DNA from: Euphorbia lathyris
Taxonomy: Eukaryota > Streptophyta > Magnoliopsida > Malpighiales > Euphorbiaceae
Assembly (NCBI RefSeq): GCF_963576675.1
Contig: NC_088911.1
Span: forward strand, 75,731,256-75,795,255
Direction of reading: 5' to 3'
DNA length: 64,000 nucleotides
The position numbers were made by a program, and so were the translations under genes. Below the pieces are notes generated by a model. It worked only from the letters and a program-made list of their open reading frames with translations. It did not search any database and was not told the origin of the DNA. Positions 34,396 through 46,513 of this stretch are shown one piece after another. Every line of letters starts with the position of its first letter. The first letter of the stretch is position 1.

Positions 34396-34775
34396 TTTTC
34401 TATCCTTTATTTTCTCGTGTTTTCTAAGATAGTTTTTCTTTTCCAGGCTATTCGCCTTCTTTTGTTAAAAAAAGGGTAAATTACATACGTGGTGTACAAC
34501 ATTTACCTGTTATCACACTTAGGTGTACAACCTTCAATTTTGCACACTAAAGTGTACAAACTTCAGGTGACCTCCCACTAAAGTGTACAGCCGGTTTTTG
34601 TGACCGGTCAACCCTGTTAACCAATTGGTCAATGTGACACCTAATTAATTTTCACTCGTTAAAAATTAAAAATGGTCCCCACGTATTATTAAGTTACTTT
34701 TATGTCATTAATAAAAAGAATTTTTCAATTCTCCCTCCTAAAATTTATTTTGTCCAACATTATCTCTCTAAAACA

Positions 34776-34781
<6 letters not shown>

Positions 34782-34828
<47 letters not shown>

Positions 34829-34831
34829 TCT
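34782..34831 (+). repeat. (CT)n microsatellite
   Basis: About 25 CT units interrupted once by a TA. AG-rich blocks at 35,806-35,905 form the imperfect partner on the other arm of the MITE. Confidence 0.95.
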
Positions 34832-35043
34832 TCACCATTTTTTCATTTTTCTGCAATTTTTCTCTCCATTTCCCTCTCTAAAATTTGTGTTTCTTCAACT
34901 CTCTCTTAAATATGGGTTTCTTCAACTCACTAAAAGAGTAAAGGCTGCACAACATAAGAATATGGTGCGATGAATGGATTTGCTGTTACCGCCATATTTG
35001 AAATTGCTCTCGCCTGTGATATTTTGATCGCTGCTAAAGGAAC

Positions 35044-35327
35044 TAAGGTGCTGTTTGATAAAACTGAAAAAATAAGTACTGAATTTTAAGTGCTGAATAT
35101 TATAAGTGCTAAAAGCATTGAATGATATAATTTTTATAAAAATATTAATGTATAATGTTTAACTTAAAATGTTAAGTTAAATATTTTAACTTACCAAAAC
35201 AAGTGATTTTTAACTTAATTAACTAATTTAAGTGGTGGAGAAACAAACGTTATCAAACGCACTTAAATTAAATAAGTACTGAATATTTTAATTTACGTAA
35301 TTAAGTGTTTTATCAAACAAGGCCTAA
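35044..35327. mobile_element. Small hAT-like MITE nested in the larger MITE
   Basis: Ends are inverted repeats built on TGTTTGATAAAAC: TAAGGTGCTGTTTGATAAAAC at left, and the reverse complement of GTTTTATCAAACAAGGCCT at right. Interior AT-rich with AAGTGCTGAA/AATTAAGT motifs. No clear 8-bp duplication could be matched, so the class is by resemblance to known plant MITEs. Confidence 0.55.
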
Positions 35328-35600
35328 GTTTATGGATTCATTGAGGAGAGGTGTGAGGAGAAAGAAATTGAAATCAACCATATTCAGAAATGAGTCCATA
35401 AGATCCAAAGGAAATCCATTAAAGAAATTGAGAGCAAACTGAACAGCCCAAATAACTAAAGATGATGATCCATCTTACAAATAAAATAAAATAGAAAATA
35501 AATTAGAGAAGAAAAAGAGTAGAAAATTGTTGGATCTAGATTTTCCAGCTCTTTCTTCTACTATGACGAGAGCTTCTCTCACATTCAAATCATGGATACG

Positions 35601-35688
35601 TTTTTGCTTTCCTATTGGTCCACTCTCATTGCTTCTATCTCCCTGGCGTTTTTGCTTTCCTCTTAGTCCACTCCCATTGCTTCTATCT
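35601..35688 (+). repeat. 48-bp tandem duplication
   Basis: Two near-identical copies starting TTTTTGCTTTCC at 35,601 and 35,649, each ending CCATTGCTTCTATCT or the like. It creates repeated peptides in open frames that are not genes. Confidence 0.85.
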
Positions 35689-36153
35689 CGCATTCAATTT
35701 TTTTTTTTTTTGGTTCTGATCAAATGCATCATTGAGAAGAAAATCACGCCAAATGGGTTCCGTATTTAGGGAAGCAGCCAATATTTCCATAGTCAGCAAG
35801 GATTTGAGAGAGAGAAACTTAGAGAGAGAGAGGTGTTAGATAGATAAATATGAGAGAGATGAGTTAATGAGAGAGGATCTAGAGAGAGAAAGGAAAAGAG
35901 TGAGAGAAGAGTTGCAAAGGAAGGTGACAAGGCTATTTTAGTAATTTCATAATAGGGGTGCCAATTTTTGACTTTTAGAATAGTCAAATTGCTGATGTGT
36001 CAGCGTTGACCTGTGTTGACCGGTCACAAAAACCGACTATACACTTTAATGGAAGGTTACCTAAAGTTTGTATACTTTAGTGTGCAAAATTAAAGCTTGT
36101 ACATCAAAGTATGATAACAGGTAAAAGTTGTACACCACGCATGTAATTTACCC

Positions 36154-36514
36154 TAAAAAAACAAGGGAATGGGGGATGGGTGTGTGCTCGCGCGCGGTGT
36201 TTGGCGTTTTTTTTTAATGGAATAAGAATGGGTGTTGAATTGAAATGCCCGTAATTGATTCACAACTCATTTATAACCCGAACCCGATTATTGACCCAAA
36301 CCCAAGTAGAAAAGCTTATAGTTTTTGTTTTCTTCTACCATTTCTATTTCTCACTGCCTGCCCGCTCTTTCTTCTGCTCCTTTCTTATCTTCGAAGCCCT
36401 AGGTTTAGGCATCTCTCTCTTGGGTTATAATTTTCTGCTTTCATTCTTTCACTTTCTTCTCTTTGTAGTCTCCGCTTTCTTGCTATTCTTGCTCGGTGGA
36501 TCTCAAATTTTATA
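36154..36514 (+). promoter_or_regulatory. Upstream region and 5' UTR of the CCCH/KH gene
   Basis: Only about 360 bp separate the MITE from the start codon. It contains a GC-rich CGCGCGCGG spot at 36,189-36,197 and a pyrimidine-rich leader from about 36,320. An AAGCCCTAGGTTT element near 36,393-36,405 resembles a telo-box (AAACCCTA), common upstream of plant housekeeping genes. No clear TATA box, and the transcription start cannot be placed. The MITE may supply part of the promoter. Confidence 0.5.
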
Positions 36515-39500
36515 ATGGATTACGGAGGCGGTCGCAAGAGAGGCAGACATGATGCTGCTTTGAATGGCAATGGCGGTTTCAAAAAATCGAAGCAAGGTCC
36601 GTATAACTTTTGAGTCATTGATGTAATGAGTGTCAGTACGAGTTTCTAGCCTTCATGAGCTTTTCTCTATTCCGTGGTATCAATTAGGTTATAGGGAAGT
36701 GTAAATGATTACAACTAGTGTTGTTGATGCTCTGTTTGGTGGCTCAGGAAGTATGAGAAAAGTATTCGAATTTGAAACCTTTTCCGTTTGTGAAGTTTCA
36801 GCTTTACTTTCTCTGTTTGGGGAAACCCATAATGTCTTAGCTGCTGATTCAGCCTGATGGAATTGTTTGGGTTTCTTGAGTTTGTCTTAATGTATTTATT
36901 TATCTGCTTCTATTTTTCCCCTCTTCATTTTATTCTTTGAGATGCAATTTTCCCTTTTCAGCAGGAGTTAAAAGTTTCTTCAAATAAAAGAGTCATAATG
37001 GTTAATGTTTCTAGATTTTTGGTTCACTTTTTTTCCCTTGCATGTAGAAAGAGTCCGAGGGATGAAAAGCTTAGAAATAATGATGTTTAACTTCTTTGCA
37101 TTTTGATTTATTTGCTAATAAATTAATTTGACTAGGAAAAGCTAATGTACCATACTTTCCTTTTTTTGTTATTTTTTTAATTTTAATTTTTCCTATCCAT
37201 GAATATGAATCAAAAGCTTTATTCATTTATCTGGAGTTGGAAGTATAGAATCTGAAATCAAAAGGATAGAGGCAAAACTTAAAAAATTCTTCAATTGGCT
37301 TCCAATGGAAACAACTCATTATACAGAACTATTTGGTGGTCCTTTTTCTTTAAGCTCTATAATACTTAACTATTTAGTGGGATCTGGCCTGGTAGTGTAT
37401 TAATGTGTATGAATGGTATTGTAGATATTATTATTCATATTCCATAAAACCAGAGTAGTGCTTACTATTCAGAATTTGCAAAGTAACATTAGATTAAAAG
37501 GTTAACAACTCACGGAAATCTTAACTGAGAAAAATTAATTAATTTTGTCCAACAGAAATGGAGTCCTTTTCAACTGGTATAGGAAGCAAATCGAAGCCAT
37601 GCACAAAGTTTTTCAGGTTCAAATCTTAACTTATCTAAAATAAAATGCTGTTTCATCTATATGTGATAAATAGGCTTGGTTTGTTCATTTTGCAAATGAA
37701 GTTAGTATGATTTGGACTAATGAATTGGGAAGCTAAAATTGTGGTTGGATAACTACTTGCTGGCTCACATATAAACTGAAAGACTTGACATCGTAATGTT
37801 ATTTACAATTTGGATTTATGGTTTATAATCTCGTGATAAGATAAGAGGTGATATTAACGTGGACAAGTTGTCTTATGGGATCAACTTATATTATTTACAA
37901 TTTTGTTTCTAATCTTGTGATAAGAAGTGCAATACATGGAGAGGTAAGGCTGTGTTAGAGGATCAACATAATGGTTGAGGACTAGTTTCTGTTGAATTTG
38001 TTGTTTGCTTTTTCCTTCCCTGGTTTTTATGTGTAAGAATGTTTCCTTGGTTTCATACTGACATATAATCTCATGATTATAACATTTCTTTTGATTTACT
38101 TTCGCTGCTGCAGAAGTGTGTGCATGTGTGTTTTTCAAGTCCAGATGTTCATTTTTATGTTCTTCCTAGCTGTTGCTGTTGCATGTGTAGTATCAATTTT
38201 GTCTTGTGACTGATATTAGAAAATAATTAATTGTGGTTCTGTATATGTTTTCCTTATGTATTATTAAGGAGGGTTAAGTTCAGTGCATGAGTTTGCTAAT
38301 AGCAACCTAGCTTTTTTTTTTTGTCCTTCATGAACGATATAATGTTTATATCAAATTATCATATAACAGTAGCAGGTAGTATTTAGCATTTTTTCCCCAG
38401 ACCTGAAATGTTTTGTATCTTAAAAAAAAAGTAATTGCAATTCGAATAATGATTTGGAATGAACTTCAGTAATTTACTGCATGAACTAAGATGTTTTTTT
38501 TTTTTGAAGAAGAAAACTTGTGGATATTGAAATAAACCTTAAATGTGTATTTTCTGATCTAGGATCTTAACTTCCTTTGATTGACCACTAGAATGGCCTC
38601 AACTACATTTAACCTTTTGCTATTGGGAAATATATATTCTAATGAGTTACATTAAAAGAAACCTGCTAGGACGTGTTTGACCTATTCAATTTAAAGCTAG
38701 TGAAATAAACCTTAACTATGTATTTTCTGATATAGGATCTCAACTTCTTTTGATTGACCACTAGAATGGCCTCAACTACATTTAACCTTTTGCTATTGGG
38801 AAATATATATTCTAATGAGTTACAATAAAAGAAACCTGCTAGGACGTGTTTGACCTATTCAATTTAAAACTAGTGAAACCTTCCCTTTAAAAGGGACCGA
38901 AGTTTGATTGGGGGCATAAACTCTTGCCCTGTGGTGCCCTTGTGTTTCCTCTATATTTGGGACATTTAAGTATTGGATCAAAGGTAGAAACATTTATTCG
39001 TCAAGAACTAAACTGCCACATACTTGTCATGAGTTTTATCGGAATACGTAGTATTTAGGAATCAATGATACTGACTTATATATTTCAATTTTTGGAACTT
39101 CAATTTGTTTCATACTGGCTAGATTTCAATTTTTTTTTTCTTCTTGTGGTGCATTATTGTCAAATGCATTTGGCTTGCTGATCGTAAATTGACGAGCAGA
39201 ATCAGTTAAGTCTCCTTTGACGACTAACTGGCTAAGCTAAGACAAACTTCGTGACTGCGATTGCTTGAAAACAATGATAATTGAGTAACCTTGGGCTGCA
39301 CTGTTCATGCTTGATAGCAGTGTTAAATGAGTAACCTCTGCAAATTGGGGACTGGTACTTTTTTCTGTTTCCCCGGGCTCAAAGTTTCTTGAACTAGGTT
39401 GTCATTCTCTCTATGGAAGTAATCATACATAAAATGATAAAAGGTAATATAACATTATCATCAGAACTAAAGTTGCATTTCCACATGCAACGGCAATAAA

Positions 39501-42500
39501 TGGTTTCATAGAAGTTTCTTAATGCGTGTTGCATATGACTAGAAGTTGCTAGAGATTCTTTATTAGGACATTATTACTAGTGGTAGAATATAATCCGACT
39601 TTAACCGAGCTAAAATAACAATGGTAGTTTCATTTTTATTTCTGACAGGAACTTTTTGTAGGCTCAGATCCTACTGAGTGATCTGGTGCCATAGTCCTTG
39701 TACCATTATTTAGGATATAGGGGAACCACTGGTCAATTGTTATTTTTCATGAAAAGCAACCATGAGATTCAAATTTAGACTTTCAGTAATATCTTGAACT
39801 GCAGTTTGATGTTTTCCTTGATTTTTCATGTTAAAACACACTTCAGTAGGGAGTTGGTATTAAGGATTGGAAAGGCAGGTCTACATGGCATTTATGATAT
39901 TATTACTTCCATTGAGTTTCATTCTTGTCCATTAGCAATTGAGGCAGGGATGTCTCATCAGGCTTTGACATGATAGATTTCATTTTGTAATTATGGAAAA
40001 ATAACTTTGTCACAGAATGTTTTGTTTACTTTTCTCTTATGTTGCCCGGACACAGATACTGATACGAATACGGTTTCCGACACAAAACATCATTTCTATA
40101 AAACATAGGACACGGAAATGTGTAAATATTAAAAATATTGGGGCATATTTATAAATATTAAAAATATATTTTTGTATTTGAATTTTTGTAATATAACTAA
40201 ATAAATACCTATAAAAGAAAGAGATTAGAAGTTTGCAAAACACTGGGAAATTTGAATTTGCAAAACAGAGAAAGAGATTAGGAGTAATTATTTATCTCTA
40301 ATGAACGATTAACACAGAGAAAGGATTTGAGTTTTGCAAAACACTGTAAATTTCAGAGAAAGAAATTAGAACAGAGAAAGAGATTTTAGTTTGTGATTCG
40401 TGAAGGAGATTACTGGGGATTGCAGCATATTTATAGAGACTGAGAAGTTTGAGAGTCAGTTCGGTTCCTATTAGGAGTCACATAGCATCCTTTCGTGTCT
40501 CTGCAACTGCTCTGTCCTTTCGTCTATGCTCTCTGTTTCTCTCTGTTTTTGTCTCTGAAATGGAACTGCAATCCCTTTTTGTCTCGGAATCGTGTTTCCT
40601 AGACAGAATCGTGTATCCAAGTTTCCAATATTACGGAAATGGCCCTGAAAAGTATCGCAGCCATTTCTTCGTGTCGGGAATGTGAAGCGCCTGTAGGTTC
40701 ACGTTTCCGTGCTTCATAGTTTTTCTCTGTTTTCTGTTTGTTGATGAGAGATTACTCTGGATTTATATAGTACGATGTATCTGTTAGTTCAAATTTGTGG
40801 ATTGGTTTCTGTAATAGTTGTAGTAGCTGGCAATTGGATTGGACGAATATTTACAGTATGATATTTTTGCCTTTTATTTTGTCAACTAAAGTTCTTGACG
40901 TTTATTATTATTACATTTTGGATAACTGGGCCAGATGTCTATTAAGGAAGCGTGGTTGAAAGGACGTAATAAAAGCAACTAAAATAGTTATTGCTTATGC
41001 AATGTTATATATAGGCATATATATAGGAATGCTTAGCAAAGTTTTGGATGGATTTAAATTTGTTGGTCATACTGCAGGTTATTTGAATTACTCTTAAGTT
41101 TAGAATGTTTCAAGGTTTTTTTATGTCATTTGATACTAAATTAAATGGTATTGAAATCAGTGCCACACATAGGTAGTTTTGATTTAAAGTTTATATTGCC
41201 TCATTGTTGTGAACTTTTAGGAAGTACTAGATGTACTACAACTTGTGGGATTTAATGTTAATATGCATTTTATTTTGATGCTTTTCTATATGTAATGCAT
41301 CTAGTTTACCATAGATATTTTGTTGGGTATAATTATGTAGTTGTCATGTCATATGATAGCAAATATTTTTTTTTCTGTACAAAAGGTACCATACAATTTT
41401 ATTATTATTACTTTTTTTTAAAAAGGAAAATGTTTTATCTGCTTGAGGTTCATCTTGTGATCATTTTAAGAGAAAATTACAAATGATTTGATGCTTTTAT
41501 AGAGTGGGACATGTGATTTAGTTTGTGAGATTACTATCTTGTAATTTTCATTGTAATCAAATAATAAGATAATGTCAGACACGGTTAATAGTTGATTATG
41601 TGGCAGTTGACTTGGTGAAATGGCAGTAGACATTGATGATGTTATGGTTGACTTATATAATACAAGTTGACTTTGATGATGCGGCATTCAGTTTTTTTGC
41701 CAAGTTAGCAACTAATGAAGGGGTTACTGGGTTAGTCAATTTATTGCTTTTTACTAGGCTTTTGAGGGTAGTATTTTGTTGATAGCCAAATTACATGCCC
41801 CTCTCATCAAAAGCGCCAAAACAAATGATCATTATTATTATGATTATTATTATTATAATATTTTTTCTTGTCTTAAATAACATGTTTTCAACCGTATTTT
41901 TACTGCATTGTTCTATTTTTGTTTGTGGTTATGGGAATGTTCTTCTCAGATCAACATCTTTATAGAAAAATTCTTAGACTGAAGAACATATTGGTCATTT
42001 TTAACCTTTGGATGCTCTTTTTAGTTTTTGTCAGATCAACATCAGGTATCAGATGAGTGCAATATAAAAAATGCTCTTTCATTTTTTTTGAACAAGTTAA
42101 CTTTGCTACGGTCACCATTGGATGATGGAAGTGAATGTGACCTTGAAGTGAAATTGACTAAGTACATGTTATGCTAAACAAAGTAACAACCTAAATTCTA
42201 ACTATATTAACTCGTTATACTTCTCATCATTACATAACATTATAAAGTCTTACATAATTAAATCCTTATAACTTCATACATTCACATAAAATCAATTATG
42301 AATTGAAATGCAATATCGTAGTCTAGGAATTTAGGGTTACATATTTTTATAAAATAAAGATGCAAGAGAAAAGGCTTGTTTTACCTCAACATATTTATAT
42401 TCACAGCTTAGAATAGAAAATATATTATAACATTAATATTTCAACATGTTAACATAACTCATTTGTAATCTTATAATAATTGATTTCTCATCAATATCTA

Positions 42501-45059
42501 GTTGAGTGATTCTCATCAGGTGCTGCTTAATAGGAAGCTAATCTAACTGACTTTTTCAAATGATGGTTTTTGCATATATTCTGAATCACTATTTGTTGCA
42601 GTAGACTGCCCATGTTTGTCTCAACTTACATGCTTTCTTTTTCTCTCACAAAAAACAGCATTAAGCAGAATTGTCAACTTTAACTGTTATCTGTTTGCAT
42701 GTTGATTTTCTGGCCTCTGCAAGCTGTTCAAGTTTACATGTCTGGTTGAAAGGATTTTGAATTTTTAAGATGCCATTTTGTTATGCACATTTGTTTCTTT
42801 CTTCTTCTCCTACCATTGCAAATTGAGTTGATAAAATAAGTACTTCATAGTTTGCAATTTTGCAATATCTTTTTCTTAAGATATTAATTTGCGAGAGCAA
42901 ACATGATTGAGATTTGGGGAGTTGGGCATCACAGTCTTGCTTGCCCGCAGAGGAATCGTAAATACTCTTGTGCAACTTGGACAAGGAATCATATGCATTT
43001 TGACATTTGAAAGGGACCTAGAAAATTCTAAGACTTGATTAAAAAATTGATACTCCCTGTAATCCCTTGGTCCCCTCAAATAGGCTTCATCTTCTCTTAA
43101 CTTATTTTTAATATCTAGTTAAGTTTGTTGAAATAGAATTTAGAAAAAAAGGTACAAGAGAACCACCACTGTCGAATGTTCAATCTTACAACAGCAATCT
43201 AATATTCACTCAAATATGCATCTTAAATAAAATATAAAAGAGAGCGAAAATGGGTGGCTGATGAGGAGAAAACCTAAATTCTCTAACCTTGTTTTCCGAA
43301 CCACAGCTGTTAATGGATGCTATCTTCAGTTTTTGTTGCCAACAGTAAAAAGATAGCTATTGACTCATTATTAGCTGCCTGGTTTCATGCTGTTGGCAGT
43401 GATTTGTTGTCATGTGGCATTGTAGCTAAGCTGGTGGCGTCCTGGGATGATTATTTTTCATGAGAAAATAAAGTTGCCTAGACATCTTATTTTCTTATTT
43501 TAGGGATGATGAATCCTTTTGACATTATATTATTGAGATCCTCATGTGTAGATTCAATAGGACTGGTGCATTTATGACATTAACTTTTATCAATGATATG
43601 AAAAATATTTCGTGGATGTATTCTGTGAGGCTTTGCTTCCTCAATGGATAATGAATGACTGATATATTAATGAACTCTTGATTTTGTATTTTTTGTTGTC
43701 ATTCTTCTAACGACATAAAATAAACAATATATATTGAAGTATTGTGTATACCTATTGTGCTCATGCTTCTTGTGCAATACCTACTGTGCTCTTGCTTCTT
43801 GTGCAAGGTTTTTCCATGATTTGAGAGTGCTCTTGGACGCATGGTTTTCATGGTGTAGCTAATCTTAGGGCGGGCTCTCTTTCCATATTGATTATGCTTC
43901 TACTTTTATGATTGTGAGCTGGGTCTGTGCAAGGAAATTTTGATAGAATTGTTATTGAAGGGCTCGCGATTTCATTTTCCTTGTCTAGGAGAGAGTAGAT
44001 AATGATAGGATGGAAAATATTTTCTTCTTATTTTGAATGTGATTCTGCATCTATTTTCGAGTCCTAGCTTGACAATCAAATATGGTGTTTCAATTGTCTG
44101 TTATCCTTTCGACCTTTAATTAGAGTGATACCAAGGCTGCTGTAAGCGTTACCTCACTGTTTTTCTTTTGGACAACTCCATTTTGCAGTACTTCTGGGTG
44201 CCCGTTTGGTGAGGGATGTCACTTCTTGCATTATGTTCCTGGTGGCTTCAAAAATGCGTTTCAAATGCATAATACCGGTAGCAGCCCAGCTCTTCCACCA
44301 CCGTCTAGAAGTTCAGGAGTCCCGCCATCTTTCCCAGATGGCTCATCTCCTCCAGCTGTGAAGACCCGACTGTGTAATAAATACAACTCAGCTGAAGGTT
44401 GTAAGTTTGGAGATAAATGCCATTTTGCTCATGGAGAGTGGGAGCTTGGGAAGCCTACTGGTCCATCCTATGAAGATCCTCGTTCTGTAGGTCCGATCCC
44501 AAGCAGGATGGGTCGCCAAATGGAGCCTCAACACCAATTTATGGGTGCTGCATCGAGCTTTGGGGCCACAGCGACTGCTAAGATCAGTATTGATGCATCA
44601 CACGCTGGAGCCATAATTGGGAAAAACGGTGTGAACTCAAAGCAAATATGTCGTCTTACAGGAGCCAAACTTTCAATAAGAGAAAATGAGATGGACCCAA
44701 ACTTGAGGAACATTGAGCTTGAGGGTAGTTTTGATCAAATCAATCAAGCAAGTGCTATGGTTCGTGAACTTATAGGGAATGTTAGGCAAGGCAATGTGCA
44801 CGGGCACGAACATGGGCATGGTCATGGGCAGGGACATGGACGCGGGCAAGGGCAAGGGCAAGGGCAAGGGCGAGGGCAAGGGCAAGGGCGTGGACGTGGA
44901 CGTGGGCAAGGGCCTCCTATGAGGCATGCAGGTGGTGGTCATGGTTCTTCTGGAGCAAGCAATTTTAAAACAAAGGTGTGTGAGAATTTTACTAAAGGAT
45001 CTTGTACTTTTGGCGATAGGTGCCACTTTGCACACGGAATTGAGGAACTGCGCAAGTGA
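36515..45059 (+). CDS. CCCH zinc-finger and KH domain RNA-binding protein
   Basis: Three exons: 36,515-36,596, 37,556-37,616 and 44,189-45,059; all introns are GT-AG and the joined frame gives 337 residues. Order: basic N-terminus (MDYGGGRKRGRHD), CCCH finger 1 (C43, C52, C58, H62; split by intron 2), finger 2 (C110, C119, C125, H129; x8-x5-x3), KH domain about 177-245 with the GKNG loop (192-195), a Gly/Gln/Arg/His-rich tract about 252-293, then finger 3 (C312, C320, C326, H330; x7-x5-x3). It matches the plant KH/CCCH family of Arabidopsis C3H36/C3H52 (At3g12130, At5g06770), which are somewhat shorter. Such proteins bind RNA, probably in mRNA processing or stability; the targets are unknown. 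All zinc ligands and the KH loop are intact, so the gene is likely functional. Confidence 0.93.
38529..38876 (+). repeat. 173-bp tandem duplication in intron 2
   Basis: Two copies start GAAATAAACCTTAA at 38,529 and 38,702. They differ at only a handful of positions (for example GATCTAGG versus GATATAGG). Confidence 0.9.
40038..40718. mobile_element. Possible MITE in intron 2
   Basis: It starts TATGTTGCCCGGACAC and ends in a loosely inverted counterpart (ACGTTTCCGTGCTTCATA). The interior carries GACACGGA/TCCGTGTC-like words and a GC content unlike the surrounding intron. TATGTTGC-CGGACAC starts are familiar from dispersed plant repeats. No target duplication verified. Confidence 0.4.
43750..43807 (+). 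repeat. 29-bp tandem duplication in intron 2
   Basis: Two adjacent copies of ACCTAYTGTGCTCWTGCTTC with a TTGTGCAA tail. Confidence 0.85.
44806..44915 (+). repeat. Coding 6-bp minisatellite (GGGCAA-type)
   Basis: Within exon 3, tandem six-base units (GGGCAA, GGGCAT, GGGCGT, GGACGT) encode alternating Gly with Gln, His or Arg, giving the linker between the KH domain and the last zinc finger. Unit length is a multiple of three, so copy-number changes keep the frame. Confidence 0.9.
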
Positions 45060-45299
45060 GGGATGTGAAGTCTCGACCTTTTATTTTTGTTTTATTCTTT
45101 TGGGTTGTAGGACATTTTTGTTGTAGTCTTGTGGATATTTGGTATTATTATATTTTACCAGATATTTTTGTATTCAAGGATTAGACAGATATACCAATAC
45201 CATCCATGAGAGAGAGCTTTCTAGGTTCAGTTCAGCTCTTGTATTTGAATTTGGTTGTTAACAGAAATTAATGATTGCAAGTTGGTGTCTTGGTTTGAA

Positions 45300-45307
45300 A
45301 ATAAAAT
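45300..45307 (+). terminator. Candidate poly(A) signal of the CCCH/KH gene
   Basis: AATAAAAT lies about 240 bp after the stop codon, preceded by T/G-rich sequence typical of plant 3' ends. The cleavage site cannot be fixed from sequence alone. Confidence 0.5.
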
Positions 45308-46485
45308 GATGTAATATCTGTTCTGTTTTAAAATTCACTTTGAATATTTTTTTCTTAAATTGTTTACATTATTAGCTTAATAAAAATACAACTAGTAGAG
45401 GTATTTCTGTAGCATCAACTAGAATTAAAATTATGGGAAATTTACATAAAAATTCAGTTTTAAAAATTTATTTACAATTATATCAAGTAATAATTTGAAT
45501 TACGAAGCTAAGAAAACCATTATTTTTAACATATTTTAAGGGTATTTTAAGGATTAGAGGTTTACGATATATATTTTTATGGTATAAGATTTATGAATTT
45601 GGATTTAGAATTTTTAAATTAGGGTTTAAAAATATATTTTATTTGTGATATATAGAAAATAGTAATATATCGAAAATATTGAGAATTAATTCGAATATTA
45701 ATTTTAATATTCATATAAAAACCCGAAATTAACAGCTATCTTTATAATTAGTTTTGTTTCCCATATTTTTCTTTCTTTCTTAAAGTTTCTTATCATGTTT
45801 GTCTCAATTGAATTTTTGGGCACTCGATACCACTAAATCTACATTAATTATAGTTAAAAATGATAAATTTAACAAATTAATATTATAAATTAATAAATTT
45901 AAATATAATTTTGGCAGCCAATACAAATCTAGATATATCTTAATATAATTAGTTATCCGGATAAAATGTTCTAAAAGATTACGAATATTTATTGTTTCAA
46001 TAAAATTACTTTCTTTTTTGTTTCAATAAAATTATTTTGGATATTGTTTGGACATCCTCTTGTTAGAATATTGACGAGACATCTACTCACATAGTTAAAT
46101 ACCATGTCATCGCCAATCAAAAAAATTCTAACCTATTTCAATCCTAGATTAAAAATAAGAGAAATTACGAGAAATATTTAGTGGTTATATTTCGATATGT
46201 AACTACATGTAGATATATTTAGGGAAAAAAAAATAAGTGTTTGTCAAACCACTAAGATAGTAGAAATTATAAGTAACATTGAAAAATAAATTACAACTTC
46301 AATTATAACTAGTTATTTAAAATTTTACAACAATATATATACCCTAAACATTTATTTGGAACTATACATATGTATACTTGGTTAAATTGAACCACTTGTA
46401 CATTTAGTTGATGATTTGTCATACTTAATAGTCGATGTGGAATTACACTAAAAATTGGAGCGCTGAGTTATCCAATTCCCATTCA
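45308..46485. other. AT-rich intergenic spacer
   Basis: Very A/T-rich. No reading frame, terminal repeat or RNA gene recognised. Confidence 0.6.
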
Positions 46486-46513
46486 TTTTTTTTTGGAGAA
46501 AATGACAACTTCA

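Larger units (their letters stand above)
23372..34473 (+). mobile_element. L1-type LINE, split by a solo LTR and a CACTA element
   Basis: Plant LINE pieces lie in the expected order on +: ORF1 with DUF4283 and zinc knuckle, endonuclease, RT, RNase H, then a 3' tail ending in a TTAAAAAAA run (34,465-34,473). Removing the solo LTR (26,183-27,318) and the CACTA element (29,152-34,224) restores the order of domains, and at the CACTA site the reading frame too. Many stops and frameshifts show it is dead. The 5' limit is approximate and no target duplication was found, possibly because the 3' flank is occupied by the MITE at 34,474. Confidence 0.85.
34474..36153. mobile_element. Mutator-like foldback MITE, 1.68 kb
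   Basis: Long inverted ends begin GGGTAAATTACATACGTGG at 34,474 and finish with the inverted copy at 36,153. The arms extend about 150-200 bp and include a TTTTTGTGACCGGTCAAC block and its inverted partner near 36,005-36,035. Flanks TAAAAAAA (34,466-34,473 and 36,154-36,161) form an 8-bp target duplication taken from the LINE tail. The interior holds a CT microsatellite facing AG-rich sequence near the other end, a nested MITE and a 48-bp tandem repeat. No transposase. The first bases GGGTAAATT are shared with the MITE at 13,058. Confidence 0.8.
37617..44188 (+). other. 6.57-kb intron 2 of the CCCH/KH gene
   Basis: Donor GTTCAA follows TTTTTCAG; the acceptor is TTTTGCAG before TACTTCTGG. The intron interrupts codon 48 inside zinc finger 1 (phase 2). 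It is AT-rich and contains a 173-bp tandem duplication, a MITE-like block and several short tandem repeats, but no domain-bearing reading frame. It makes up over three quarters of the gene. Confidence 0.88.

Noticed and set aside
44673..45035. Antisense frame of 120 codons (Pro/Leu/Ser repeats) opposite the CCCH/KH exon
   Set aside because: Mirror of the GGGCAA minisatellite on the coding strand; no independent support.
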